Shown here in pieces: positions 8,506 through 15,410 of a stretch of DNA of 16,691 bases. The first letter of the stretch is position 1; the number at the start of each line of letters is the position of its first letter. Made by a program: the position numbers and the translations under genes. Origin of the DNA: CBDUXT01 sp965371245 (GTDB lineage: Bacteria > Planctomycetota > Phycisphaerae > UBA1845); the NCBI GenBank assembly GCA_965371245.1, contig CBDUXT010000112.1:1-16691 (forward strand), written 5' to 3'. The notes under the pieces are model-generated. The model was not told where the DNA came from. It saw only the letters and a program-made list of their open reading frames with translations, and ran no database searches.

Positions 8506-9975
8506 ATGACGTCCATGGCAAAGAACGACAACGGCAACTCCGCCGCCTCGGGCGACCACAACGCCCGTCTGGTAACCTCGCCGGAGGACAAGGTCAAAGC
8601 CTCCAAGTGGTTCCAGCGCGCCCGAGAGTTGGGCGAGAAACGCCAGTTCGATGCCGCCGTGGAATACTACGTCAACGGGTTGGAGTACTTCCCCGATGCC
8701 GTCGAGGAGGCATGCAAGCCGCTTCACGGTTGCGCCGTTGCGCGGCGACACACCGGCGGCAAGAAGCCAGGGCTCAAAGACTCCATGAAGCGGTCGATGA
8801 ACGACAAGGACGCGCGTAAGGCGTTCGTCAACGCGCTTTGGCTCTTTGGTCGCGATCCGGACAACATCGGCTACATCGAGGGGGTCGTAAGATCGGCATC
8901 GCGTCTGCGGGCGGCCGATGCCGGTCAGTGGGCCGCCGGAATCTGCCTGAAGGCACTGGAGGCGACCCCCAAAACGTCGGTCAAGCAGTTCCAGGTGCTG
9001 GCCACGGCGCTCGAGGAAATGGGCGATCGGGCTGCGGCCAGCGACGAGTCCCCCTTCGCCGTTGAAGTGTTTCAGATGGGGGTGGGGGTGCTGACGCTGT
9101 GGCGTCGCCGCTTCGCCAAAGACGACAAGGTCGATGGTCTTCTCAAGAACCTGACGACCAAGCTCACGATCCTCAAGGGACGCTACGAAAAGAGCGAGTC
9201 GTACCGAGACAGCATCGTCGATGTGGAAGAGCAGACCGATCGTCACGACCGGCAGCGTTCACAACAAAGCGACGACCGGATGGAGGACCTGATCGACAAG
9301 GCCGAGAAGCAGTATCGCCAGGATCCGGACGATCAGAGGAAGCTCAGGGCGGTGGTCGATCTGCTCGTCAGACGAGAACGCGACGACGAGGAGACCAGAG
9401 CCATCGGCCTGCTCGTGGAGCAGTACAAACGCACCGACGACTATCGGTGGAAACACTCGGCCGACGACGTTCGGATGAAGCAACTTGGGCGGCGGGTGCG
9501 CGAGGCCAAGAAGTCCGGCGACCGCGAGAAGCACAAGGAGCAACGGATCGCCCAATTGCGGTTCGAGTTGGGCGTCTTCAAGGACCGGCTCGAGCGTTAC
9601 CCCACAGACGTCCGGGTGCGGTTTGAGTACGGCGTCCGCAACTTCGAGGCCGGCCGCTTCGACGAGGCCATCCCCTTGCTTCAGAGTGCCCGGTCCGACC
9701 CCAAGAACCGAGCCCGCTGCGGCTGCTACCTGGGCCGATGTTTCTTGCGAAAAGGCTACTACGCCCAGGGCATCACGGCCCTGGACGAGGCGATCGAGGA
9801 CCATGAGTTTAGTGACGACGATCTGGCCAAGGAGATGTTTTTCTGGCTGGGGCGGGCTCAGGAGGCGGCTGGGGAGGTCGAGGCGGCCCGGGCGACCTAC
9901 GGGAAAATTCTCCAACTGGACTACAACTATCGCGACGTCCGTGTTAGGATGGACGGTTTGCCCGCCCCGGGCTAG
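8506..9975 (+). CDS. TPR-repeat protein of unknown function
   Basis: This soluble 489-residue protein has no signal peptide or membrane segment. A first TPR-like helix pair lies at about 33-64 (WFQRARELGEKRQFDAAVEYY). Several more TPR units follow from about 371 to the end (VRFEYGVRNFEAGRFDEAI, CFLRKGYYAQGITALDEAI, WLGRAQEAAGEVEAARATY). Between them, roughly 225-360, is a highly charged helical stretch rich in D, E, K and R that may form a coiled coil. TPR proteins normally bind other proteins; no enzyme motif is visible. ATG 8515 (MAKNDNG) is an equally possible start. It ends 48 nt before rpsT and lies divergent from def-fmt, so a link to translation or ribosome assembly is possible but only inferred from position. 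Confidence 0.85.
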   Translation: MTSMAKNDNGNSAASGDHNARLVTSPEDKVKASKWFQRARELGEKRQFDAAVEYYVNGLEYFPDAVEEACKPLHGCAVARRHTGGKKPGLKDSMKRSMNDKDARKAFVNALWLFGRDPDNIGYIEGVVRSASRLRAADAGQWAAGICLKALEATPKTSVKQFQVLATALEEMGDRAAASDESPFAVEVFQMGVGVLTLWRRRFAKDDKVDGLLKNLTTKLTILKGRYEKSESYRDSIVDVEEQTDRHDRQRSQQSDDRMEDLIDKAEKQYRQDPDDQRKLRAVVDLLVRRERDDEETRAIGLLVEQYKRTDDYRWKHSADDVRMKQLGRRVREAKKSGDREKHKEQRIAQLRFELGVFKDRLERYPTDVRVRFEYGVRNFEAGRFDEAIPLLQSARSDPKNRARCGCYLGRCFLRKGYYAQGITALDEAIEDHEFSDDDLAKEMFFWLGRAQEAAGEVEAARATYGKILQLDYNYRDVRVRMDGLPAPG

Positions 9976-10023
9976 CTGCTCGGCGCGAGGTAGGCCTTCC
10001 ACCAGACCCATGGAGACCGCAAC

Positions 10024-10296
10024 GTGGCAAACTCGGCTTCGGCCAAGAAACGGATCAAGCAAAACGATCGGAACCGCACGCGAAACCGCGCGCGCAAGTC
10101 GGTCCTCAAGAATGAAACGCGTGTTCTCACCAACGCGATTCACGACGGCGATCTGGAGCGCGCCAAGACCGCACTCTCAACGGTCCAGAAGCGCCTCGAC
10201 CAGATTGGCGCCAAGGGAACGCTGCACAAGAACACCGTCGCCCGGCGCAAGTCGCGCTTGGCCAAGCGGCTGAACGCGGCATCCGTAACCAAGTAG
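10024..10296 (+). CDS. rpsT: 30S ribosomal protein S20
   Basis: A 90-residue, highly basic protein that binds 16S rRNA in the small subunit. The start MANSASAKKRIKQNDRNR and the conserved NRARKS, LHKNTVARRKSRLAKRLN segments identify it clearly, and its length is normal. It begins with GTG at 10024; GGAG at 10012-10015, 8 nt upstream, supports this start. GTG rather than ATG may limit its rate. It follows the TPR gene closely and probably shares its transcript. Confidence 0.98.
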   Translation: MANSASAKKRIKQNDRNRTRNRARKSVLKNETRVLTNAIHDGDLERAKTALSTVQKRLDQIGAKGTLHKNTVARRKSRLAKRLNAASVTK

Positions 10297-10370
10297 CCGC
10301 AAACAGCCGCCCTGCCGATCGCGACCGACGCGCGCTGGCCGGCTGACGATCGGTGATGAACGACACGGCG

Positions 10371-10404
10371 AAGAGCGGGTGCCCGTGGAACGGCGCTCGC
10401 TCTT
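10371..10404. repeat. inverted repeat downstream of rpsT
   Basis: AAGAGCG (10371-10377) and CGCTCTT (10398-10404) form a 7-bp stem with a 20-nt loop, between rpsT and the methyltransferase gene. A second arm pair, CCGATCG / CGATCGG, lies within about 10316-10352. No T-run follows, so termination is uncertain; a structured leader for the downstream gene is another option. Confidence 0.3.
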
Positions 10405-10448
10405 GTCATGCGCGGGCGCGTTCGCCTGCCCCTTCCGAGTGATTCCTC

Positions 10449-11015
10449 ATGACCGGTGCCTCGGGCAGTTCGTTCGTCTCGCGCGGCGGTGACAAGCTGG
10501 CGGCCGCCCTCGACGGCTTCTCGATCGAAGTGGAAGGAGCCACCTGTGCGGATCTGGGTAGTCACGTCGGCGGTTTCGTGGACTGCCTGCTTCAACACGG
10601 TGCGGCCCGGGTCTACTCGGTCGATACCTCGTACGGAACACTCGCCTGGCCGTTGCGGCGCGACCCGCGCGTTCTCGTGCGGGAGCGCACGAACGCAATG
10701 CATGTGGAGCTTCCCGAGCCCGTTGATCTGGTCACGATCGACGTGGGGTGGACGACACAGGGACGCATCCTGCCCGCCGCCGCCGGCCTGCTCAAGCTCG
10801 GTGGGCGCGTGATTACGTTGGTCAAGCCGCACTACGAGGCGCCGAAAGATCTTCTGGTCAAGGGAGTGTTGCCCGACGAGCACGTCGAACAGGTGACGGC
10901 GCGGGTTGTTTCCGAGATCGAGGCGACCGGTTGGTCCGTCGGCGGTACGATGCTCAGTCCGCTTCGCGGTCACGGAGGCAACAGCGAGATGTTGATCTTG
11001 CTGACACGGACGTGA
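10449..11015 (+). CDS. TlyA-like SAM-dependent methyltransferase lacking the S4 domain
   Basis: This 188-residue protein is related to the FtsJ/TlyA fold, whose TlyA members methylate rRNA cytidine 2'-OH groups. It shows FVSRGGDKLAAAL (9-21), the SAM-binding ADLGSHVGGFVDCLL, VYSVDTSYGTLAW, RDPRVLVRERTN, LVKPHYEA and GNSEMLILL. The K-D-K-E type residues can be placed at K16, D98, K126 and E180. It differs from TlyA in two ways: the roughly 60-residue N-terminal S4 RNA-binding domain is absent, and two family motifs are altered (usual GSSTGGFTD is GSHVGGFVD; usual DVSFIS is DVGWTT). The start at ATG 10449 sits directly before the conserved SRGG motif. RNA methylation is likely, but substrate and position are unknown. 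Confidence 0.8.
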   Translation: MTGASGSSFVSRGGDKLAAALDGFSIEVEGATCADLGSHVGGFVDCLLQHGAARVYSVDTSYGTLAWPLRRDPRVLVRERTNAMHVELPEPVDLVTIDVGWTTQGRILPAAAGLLKLGGRVITLVKPHYEAPKDLLVKGVLPDEHVEQVTARVVSEIEATGWSVGGTMLSPLRGHGGNSEMLILLTRT

Positions 11016-11055
11016 CGCCGCGTCTGGGTCGCGCCCACGGCGAGGCCGCGATTTT
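11016..11055 (+). terminator. possible terminator between convergent genes
   Basis: Directly after the methyltransferase stop, CGCCG (11016-11020) pairs with CGGCG (11038-11042), with an inner TGGG/CCCA pair (11025-11028 and 11034-11037). A short ATTTT run follows at 11051-11055. The 39-nt convergent gap makes a terminator plausible, but the T-run is short and about 8 nt from the stem. Confidence 0.35.
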
Positions 11056-12005
11056 CAGGCTTCCAGCATCCGCGAAACGTGAAGCGCGGCCGACTCGCCC
11101 AGTGCCCCCAGATGATACCCACCCTCCAGAAGACTCACGAGGCGCTTGTCGCAGTGGGCGGCCGCGACGTTCAGCATCGCGTCCGTCATCCAGCCGAACG
11201 ACTCCGTCTCGAGCGCGAGCGGCGCGAGCGGGTCAAGACGATGAGCGTCGAAGCCCGCCGACAACAGCACGAACTCGGGGCGAAACCCTTCGATGGCCGG
11301 TAGGATCGTTTCATCGAAGGCGCGGCGGTACTCGGCGTCTCCGCTGGGCGGTGTCATGGGTACGTTGATCGTGAATCCTTCGCCAGCGCCTCGACCCCGT
11401 TCCTCGGCATACCCCGTTCCCGGGTAAACCACCCCGGGGTGACCGTGCAGGCTGATATACAGAACCCGAGGATCTTCCTCAAAGGCATGCTGCGTCCCGT
11501 TGCCGTGGTGAACGTCCCAGTCGAGGATCACAACGCGAGAGAGACCATGGTCGTCGAGAAGCCGGCGAGCCGCGATGACCGCGTTGGCCAGCAGGCAGAA
11601 TCCCATCGATGCGTGGCGCTCCGCATGGTGCCCCGGCGGGCGAACGGCGCAGAAGGCGTTGTCGAGCCGCCCGGCCATCACGTCGTCAACGGCATGGACG
11701 ACGGCTCCGGCGGCCAGCCGCGCGATCTCAAAGCTCTCCCGACAGATGGCGCTATCGACCACGTCGATGCACGGCCGGCCCTCGTCGCACGCCTGCTGAA
11801 GCCGCGCCAGGTAGGCGTCATCGTGGACCCGCCGAACGAGCGCCATGTCAACGGGGGATACCTCGACAGCCTGGCACGCATCCCAAAGGCCTCGCTGCTT
11901 CAGCGCCGCCGCGACGCTGACAAGGCGTTCGGGTCGTTCCGGGTGCTGAGGCCCGGTGTCGTGCCGCCCGAACCGATCGTCTTGTGCCAGCCCCGTCTTC
12001 GCCAT
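11055..12005 (-). CDS. histone deacetylase / acetylpolyamine amidohydrolase family protein
   Basis: A zinc-dependent deacetylase-fold enzyme of 316 residues. All catalytic elements are present: HPERPERL near the N-terminus, RPPGHHA with H126/H127, the DWDVHHGNGTQ block (162-172) with zinc ligands D164 and H166, SAGFDAH with zinc ligand D253, and EGGYHL with catalytic Tyr297. It resembles bacterial class II-type HDACs, whose substrates include acetylated lysines, polyamines or other acetylated metabolites; the substrate here is unknown. ATG 12005 (MAKTGLAQDDRF) is chosen because TGGAG lies 5 nt upstream and homologs begin here; an in-frame ATG at 12059 adds 18 unrelated residues. It converges on the TlyA-like gene and diverges from the TIM-barrel gene. 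Confidence 0.93.
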   Translation of the reverse strand: MAKTGLAQDDRFGRHDTGPQHPERPERLVSVAAALKQRGLWDACQAVEVSPVDMALVRRVHDDAYLARLQQACDEGRPCIDVVDSAICRESFEIARLAAGAVVHAVDDVMAGRLDNAFCAVRPPGHHAERHASMGFCLLANAVIAARRLLDDHGLSRVVILDWDVHHGNGTQHAFEEDPRVLYISLHGHPGVVYPGTGYAEERGRGAGEGFTINVPMTPPSGDAEYRRAFDETILPAIEGFRPEFVLLSAGFDAHRLDPLAPLALETESFGWMTDAMLNVAAAHCDKRLVSLLEGGYHLGALGESAALHVSRMLEA

Positions 12006-12061
12006 GGTGGCTCCAGTCAGTGTCGGATCAGCGGGATCATCGCCAGGGAACCATTGCACAC

Positions 12062-12094
12062 GTCACGGAAGCGTCTGGCAACCGGACCCGTGAC
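12062..12094. repeat. inverted repeat in the divergent intergenic region
   Basis: GTCACGG (12062-12068) and CCGTGAC (12088-12094) are perfect 7-bp arms with a 19-nt spacer, in the 297-nt region (12006-12302) between the divergent deacetylase and TIM-barrel genes. A regulator binding site is possible; no regulator gene is next to it. I see no gene or clear promoter in the rest of this region. Confidence 0.25.
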
Positions 12095-12302
12095 ACTTTC
12101 ACCAGGATGGCTACAAAGAGTCAGAGCAGCAGGCGCCAGCCTGCGGACCCCTGCGTCAGCGGGAGACCGGGCTCTCTTTCCGAACCGCGACCGTCAGGTA
12201 GCGGAGCTTTATCGGCTCGTCGCGCGCCGGCTGGCGTTGGCACCTTAAGTCCGCGAGAATCAACAGCCGTCGGGTGCCCGCGCGTCCGCGGAGAACCTGA
12301 CC

Positions 12303-13142
12303 ATGCGGCTAGGCTACAACACCAACGGATTCGCCCACCACCGGCTTGGCGACGCCGTGGCCATCCTCGCCGACATGGGATACCAGAGCGTCGCTGTCAC
12401 CCTCGAGCGCACGCACCTCGATCCGCCGGCACCAAGCGGTGCCCTCGAGTGTGTGGCGGCGATCAAGGCGGCCCTTGGCGATCACGGTCTAAGCGTTACC
12501 GTCGAAACGGGCGCCCGGTTCATTCTCGACGCCCAGCGCAAGCATCAGCCCACGTTGATCAGCGCTGCACCCAACGACCGGCAACGTCGTATCGAGTTCA
12601 TCGAGGCGGCGATCGACGTGGCCCGCGAACTGGGGGCCGATAGCGTCTCGCTGTGGTCGGGAGCGGCCGACGACGAGGCGCCGGTGGAAACACTGCTCGC
12701 CCGTCTTGTCGATGCTCTGAAGCCGCTACTAGAGCACGCGGAATCGAGCGGCGTCCGTCTTGGGTTCGAGCCGGAGCCCGGCATGTTTGTCGATTCGATG
12801 GATCGTTTCGGCCAACTCTTCGAGCGGCTGGGGCATACGCGGTTCGGGTTGACGCTGGACGTCGGCCACGTCTGCTGCATGGGCGACGGCGACGTGTGCG
12901 AGCACATTCGCCGCTGGCGGCATCGGCTATGGAACGTTCACATCGAAGACATGCGACCCGGCGTTCACGAACACCTGATGTTCGGCGAGGGCAGTGTGAA
13001 CTTCGCCGAGGTTTTTTCCGCCCTGGACGGGATTGACTATGCGGGTCCGGTTCACGTCGAGCTTTCGCGGCACGGACACATGGCCGTCGAAGCCGCCCGG
13101 CGATCTTATGCTTTCCTGGCGCCTTACCTTCAAAGACCCTGA
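12303..13142 (+). CDS. TIM-barrel sugar phosphate isomerase/epimerase-like protein
   Basis: This 279-residue protein belongs to the xylose-isomerase-like TIM-barrel superfamily, whose members isomerise or epimerise sugars and related metabolites using a divalent metal. The N-terminus MRLGYNTNGFAHHRLGDA and the ETGARFILDAQRKHQPTL block are, from memory, shared by a planctomycete subgroup. The expected metal site can be traced: E156 in GFEPEPG, D186 and H189 in LDVGH, H213 in VHIEDM, and E253 in HVELSRHGH. ATG 12303 has GGAG (12290-12293) 9 nt upstream. There is no signal peptide, so it is cytoplasmic. The phosphatase-like gene follows after 75 nt on the same strand, suggesting a shared pathway. 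The substrate is unknown. Confidence 0.87.
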   Translation: MRLGYNTNGFAHHRLGDAVAILADMGYQSVAVTLERTHLDPPAPSGALECVAAIKAALGDHGLSVTVETGARFILDAQRKHQPTLISAAPNDRQRRIEFIEAAIDVARELGADSVSLWSGAADDEAPVETLLARLVDALKPLLEHAESSGVRLGFEPEPGMFVDSMDRFGQLFERLGHTRFGLTLDVGHVCCMGDGDVCEHIRRWRHRLWNVHIEDMRPGVHEHLMFGEGSVNFAEVFSALDGIDYAGPVHVELSRHGHMAVEAARRSYAFLAPYLQRP

Positions 13143-13217
13143 CCGCTACAATTCGACATACGTGGACGAACCCGCGTCGCCGGCTCCGCGCCGAGACATA
13201 GCCGTCGGAACAAGCCC

Positions 13218-14561
13218 ATGAGCACCGAGCATCTCATTGTTCTTTCCATACCGGGTCTTCGGACGCGGGACGTTACGCCAGTCGAAACACCAACCCTCCA
13301 TCGCTGGGCGGCGGACGGAGCGCTTACGGAACTGGTTCCCACGTTCCCTTGTGTGACCTCACCGGTTCAGGCCACCATGTGGACCGGTCGTCCCCCGGGT
13401 GAGCACGGCGTGATTGCGAACGGGTTTTTCTTCCGCGAGCGCCAAGAGGTCGAGTTCTGGGTCGCGCGAAACGACGTCATCGGGGGCGAGCAGGTTTGGG
13501 AAGCGCTCCGACAACAACGACCGGACATGACGTCGGCCGTCTGGCATGCGCAGAACATCAAGGCCGCCGCCGCGGACTTCATCGTGACGCCCGCGCCGAT
13601 CCACGAGCCGGACGGCACCACCAGGCTGTGGTGCTATTCCAAGCCCGACGGGCTGTACCAACAACTCATCGACGAGATCGGACACTTTCCGCTTCAACAC
13701 TATTGGGGTCCGCTCGCGGGCATCGAGTCGACGCGGTGGATTCTCGGCGGTGCGTCATGGCTGATCGATCAGCATGCGCCGAACCTGCACTGGATTTATC
13801 TGCCGCACCTGGATTACGCCTCGCAGAAGTTCGGCCCCGACAGCAAGGAAGCCCATGCCGCGCTCGTCGAGTTGGACGCCGAGATCAGCGGCTTCGCCGA
13901 CCGAACCGCACGAAGCGCCATCGGGGATGGGGTAACCTACCTGGTGGCCGGTGAGTATGCGCTGACCGACGTGACCGGCGTCGTCTATCCCAACCGCATC
14001 CTTCGGGCGGCGAATCTTCTTGCGATTCGCGAAGACGCCGGGCGCGAGCACGTCGATCTTGAGCGGAGCGCCGCCTTCGCCATGGTCGATCACCAGTTCG
14101 CCCATGTCTACATACAACGGCGCGACCCGAGCGCGGTGCAGCGGGTCGTCGAGGCGTTTCGCGACGTGCCGGGTGTGGCGGTCGCTCTGGCCGGCGATTC
14201 GCGCCGCGCGGCCGGCCTTATGCACGAGCGCAGCGGCGACGTCATCCTCGTTTCCGATGACGCGCACTGGTTCGCCTACTACTGGTGGCTGGACGACGCG
14301 GCCGCCCCGCCGTTCGCTCGGACCGTCGATATCCACAGCAAGCCGGGCTACGACCCGGTTGAACTGTTTTTCGACCCGGCGACCCGGTCCATTCCGCTCG
14401 ACGCAACACTCGTCAAGGGCTCGCACGGCGCGGCGGCGACAGGTCCTCAACATCGAACGGCGCTAATCTGCTCGGCCAGGTCCGAGGTGGTCCAACCAGG
14501 AAAGAGCTATTGCGATGCCGACCTGAAGGGAATGGCACTTTCACTGCTCAGCGTGCGTTGA
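13218..14561 (+). CDS. EboF-like alkaline phosphatase superfamily protein with altered metal site
   Basis: A 447-residue cytoplasmic protein with the nucleotide pyrophosphatase/phosphodiesterase fold. The nucleophile region FPCVTSPVQATMWTG (43-57) places T47 as the catalytic Thr, and GEHGVIANGFFF follows as in the family. Several usual metal ligands are changed: the Asp of the DGxR motif is P12; in the DSxGHxxGP motif D199 is kept but His is Q203; in the SDHGM motif the residues are E246 and Y247. H403 in KGSHGAA is kept. From memory, EboF proteins, which belong to a gene cluster exporting metabolites to the periplasm in some algae and bacteria, share several of these changes, so this looks like a family trait rather than decay. 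No other ebo genes are visible here. It may be inactive as a phosphatase or use another mechanism. It is likely cotranscribed with the TIM-barrel gene. Confidence 0.83.
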   Translation: MSTEHLIVLSIPGLRTRDVTPVETPTLHRWAADGALTELVPTFPCVTSPVQATMWTGRPPGEHGVIANGFFFRERQEVEFWVARNDVIGGEQVWEALRQQRPDMTSAVWHAQNIKAAAADFIVTPAPIHEPDGTTRLWCYSKPDGLYQQLIDEIGHFPLQHYWGPLAGIESTRWILGGASWLIDQHAPNLHWIYLPHLDYASQKFGPDSKEAHAALVELDAEISGFADRTARSAIGDGVTYLVAGEYALTDVTGVVYPNRILRAANLLAIREDAGREHVDLERSAAFAMVDHQFAHVYIQRRDPSAVQRVVEAFRDVPGVAVALAGDSRRAAGLMHERSGDVILVSDDAHWFAYYWWLDDAAAPPFARTVDIHSKPGYDPVELFFDPATRSIPLDATLVKGSHGAAATGPQHRTALICSARSEVVQPGKSYCDADLKGMALSLLSVR

Positions 14562-14587
14562 ACAATATCCGAACTCGATGTGTCGGC

Positions 14588-14621
14588 GGCTTCCAGCCGG
14601 TGGAAACAATGGGTGGAAGCC
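14588..14621. repeat. inverted repeat after the EboF-like gene
   Basis: GGCTTCC (14588-14594) and GGAAGCC (14615-14621) form a perfect 7-bp stem with a 20-nt loop, about 27 nt after the stop codon. It may help end the two-gene transcript; no T-run follows. Confidence 0.35.
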
Positions 14622-14777
14622 CGTGCCACGCTTGTTCGAGGGGCTCGTAAGCGCTGCCCCCGGCGACGAGTAAGCAACCGACCGAACACGGTTCACCAAC
14701 GATCGCATCTGTCTCGTCCCGGTAGTCGCGTCGCACGGACCCCGCGAGCGTTCGTTTGGAAGAGCCGTCTACATCAC

Positions 14778-14834
14778 TGCCGGAGGAGGGACTTGAACCC
14801 TCACCCTGTTGCCAGGACGGGATTTTGAACCCCG
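14778..14834 (-). pseudogene. 3' fragment of a tRNA-Leu(CAA) gene, likely att-site scar
   Basis: The minus strand contains, in order, anticodon stem CGGGG/TCCCG around loop TTCAAAA (anticodon CAA at 14825-14827), a class II variable arm CCTG-GCAA-CAGG, T-arm GAGGG-TTCAAGT-CCCTC, acceptor strand CTCCGGC and discriminator A at 14778. CCA is not encoded. These are positions about 27-73 of a leucine tRNA. The expected 5' acceptor GCCGGAG and D-arm are absent upstream (14835 onward), where the sequence is unrelated, so this is not a working tRNA gene. Mobile elements often integrate in the 3' half of tRNA genes, restoring the gene at one end and leaving such a fragment at the other. The orientation places the element to the right of 14834. 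Confidence 0.75.
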
Positions 14835-14952
14835 AGTGGCTGCGAGATCAGCCGTTTCAGGGGGTCAATCCTTGCCCAGATTACCGGTCAGTCGTCATTT
14901 CCCGACAAAAACAACAGTATCGTTACACCTCGGTAAGCCTTCTCGGCACCAA

Positions 14953-14974
14953 GCGTGCCCAAAGGCGTGCCCAA
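14953..14974. repeat. 10-bp tandem direct repeat
   Basis: GCGTGCCCAA occurs at 14953-14962 and 14965-14974, a 12-nt period, about 120 nt inside the presumed element from the tRNA fragment. It could be a recombinase or regulator binding site, but two short copies may be chance. Confidence 0.35.
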
Positions 14975-15115
14975 GTCCTTCGACGATTCCATCATCAAGG
15001 ATAAGACCGGCGAGGTCAAGCATTGGTACCGCCTGAATGATATCCCCAGCTGCCGTAGGCACATCCACGGTCGTCGCATCAGCCCTTACGAGCGTTCACC
15101 CACTTGGAGGCATGC

Positions 15116-15394
15116 ATGGACACCGTGGTTCTCGACACCGACCGACTCCGCATGGTCTTGACCATGTTTCGGATCACGCAAGGCGAGCTTGCCCGCGCGT
15201 CCGGTATCAGCACCGCGATGGTCAGTCTGCTGCTAGCTGGCAAGAAGCGAGCGTCGATGCGGACGGCCGTCGCGCTGGTCCACGGGTTGGAGAAACTGTT
15301 GACGTGCGACCGCCGGTTGGACACAGCGTTCTTCATCGGGGGCGATGAAGATACGGTCGCAAAACCACGTCTTGATGCTTCAAGGGTGAGGTAG
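15116..15394 (+). CDS. small XRE-family helix-turn-helix regulator
   Basis: This 92-residue protein has a Cro/CI-type DNA-binding domain at about residues 9-60: the ITQGELARASGIS helix-turn-helix start, then TAMVSLLLAGKKRAS as recognition helix and turn, then a LVHGLEKLL helix. The remaining C-terminus (RRLDTAFFIGGDED...) is short and matches no effector domain, so it is probably a simple repressor or activator. ATG 15116 is fixed by GGAGG at 15106-15110, 5 nt upstream; TTG 15104 is in frame but overlaps this site. It is the first gene inside the presumed element and converges on the radical SAM gene. Whether it controls that gene is unknown. Confidence 0.85.
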   Translation: MDTVVLDTDRLRMVLTMFRITQGELARASGISTAMVSLLLAGKKRASMRTAVALVHGLEKLLTCDRRLDTAFFIGGDEDTVAKPRLDASRVR

Positions 15395-15410
15395 CGTTGA
15401 CCGTTCAACG
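15395..15410. terminator. possible bidirectional hairpin between convergent genes
   Basis: CGTTGA (15395-15400) and TCAACG (15405-15410) form a perfect 6-bp stem with a 4-nt loop CCGT, starting directly after the XRE stop and including the radical SAM stop codon. An outer AGC/GCT pair may extend it with a bulge. No T-run is present, so termination is tentative. Confidence 0.4.

Larger units (their letters stand above)
14562..15115. other. gene-free stretch holding the tRNA fragment and element boundary
   Basis: No protein gene is convincing here. It contains a hairpin after the EboF-like gene, the tRNA-Leu 3' fragment, a short direct repeat and the leader of the XRE gene. Short open frames such as one containing RRRDLNPHPVARTGF are antisense readings of the tRNA sequence. 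The minus frame ending at 14888 (LGTPLGTLGAEKA...) has no recognisable domain. Confidence 0.6.

Noticed and set aside
9259..10143. 294-codon open frame on the minus strand
   Set aside because: Opposite the TPR gene and running into rpsT; low-complexity composition and no domain.
11439..12248. 269-codon open frame on the plus strand
   Set aside because: Antisense shadow of the deacetylase-family gene.
14778..14870. Complete tRNA-Leu gene
   Set aside because: No GCCGGAG acceptor strand or D-arm with GG loop exists before the anticodon stem; only the 3' part is present. The break at position 27 also does not fit the usual intron position in the anticodon loop.
14580..15004. Small plus-strand ORFs reading RRRDLNPHPVARTGF or EEGLEPSPCCQDG
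   Set aside because: Such peptides are the usual false translation of an antisense tRNA 3' half.
14888..15079. Minus frame with LGTPLGTL as a possible integrase tail
   Set aside because: Only a short repeat-derived motif supports it; no recombinase catalytic residues are present.
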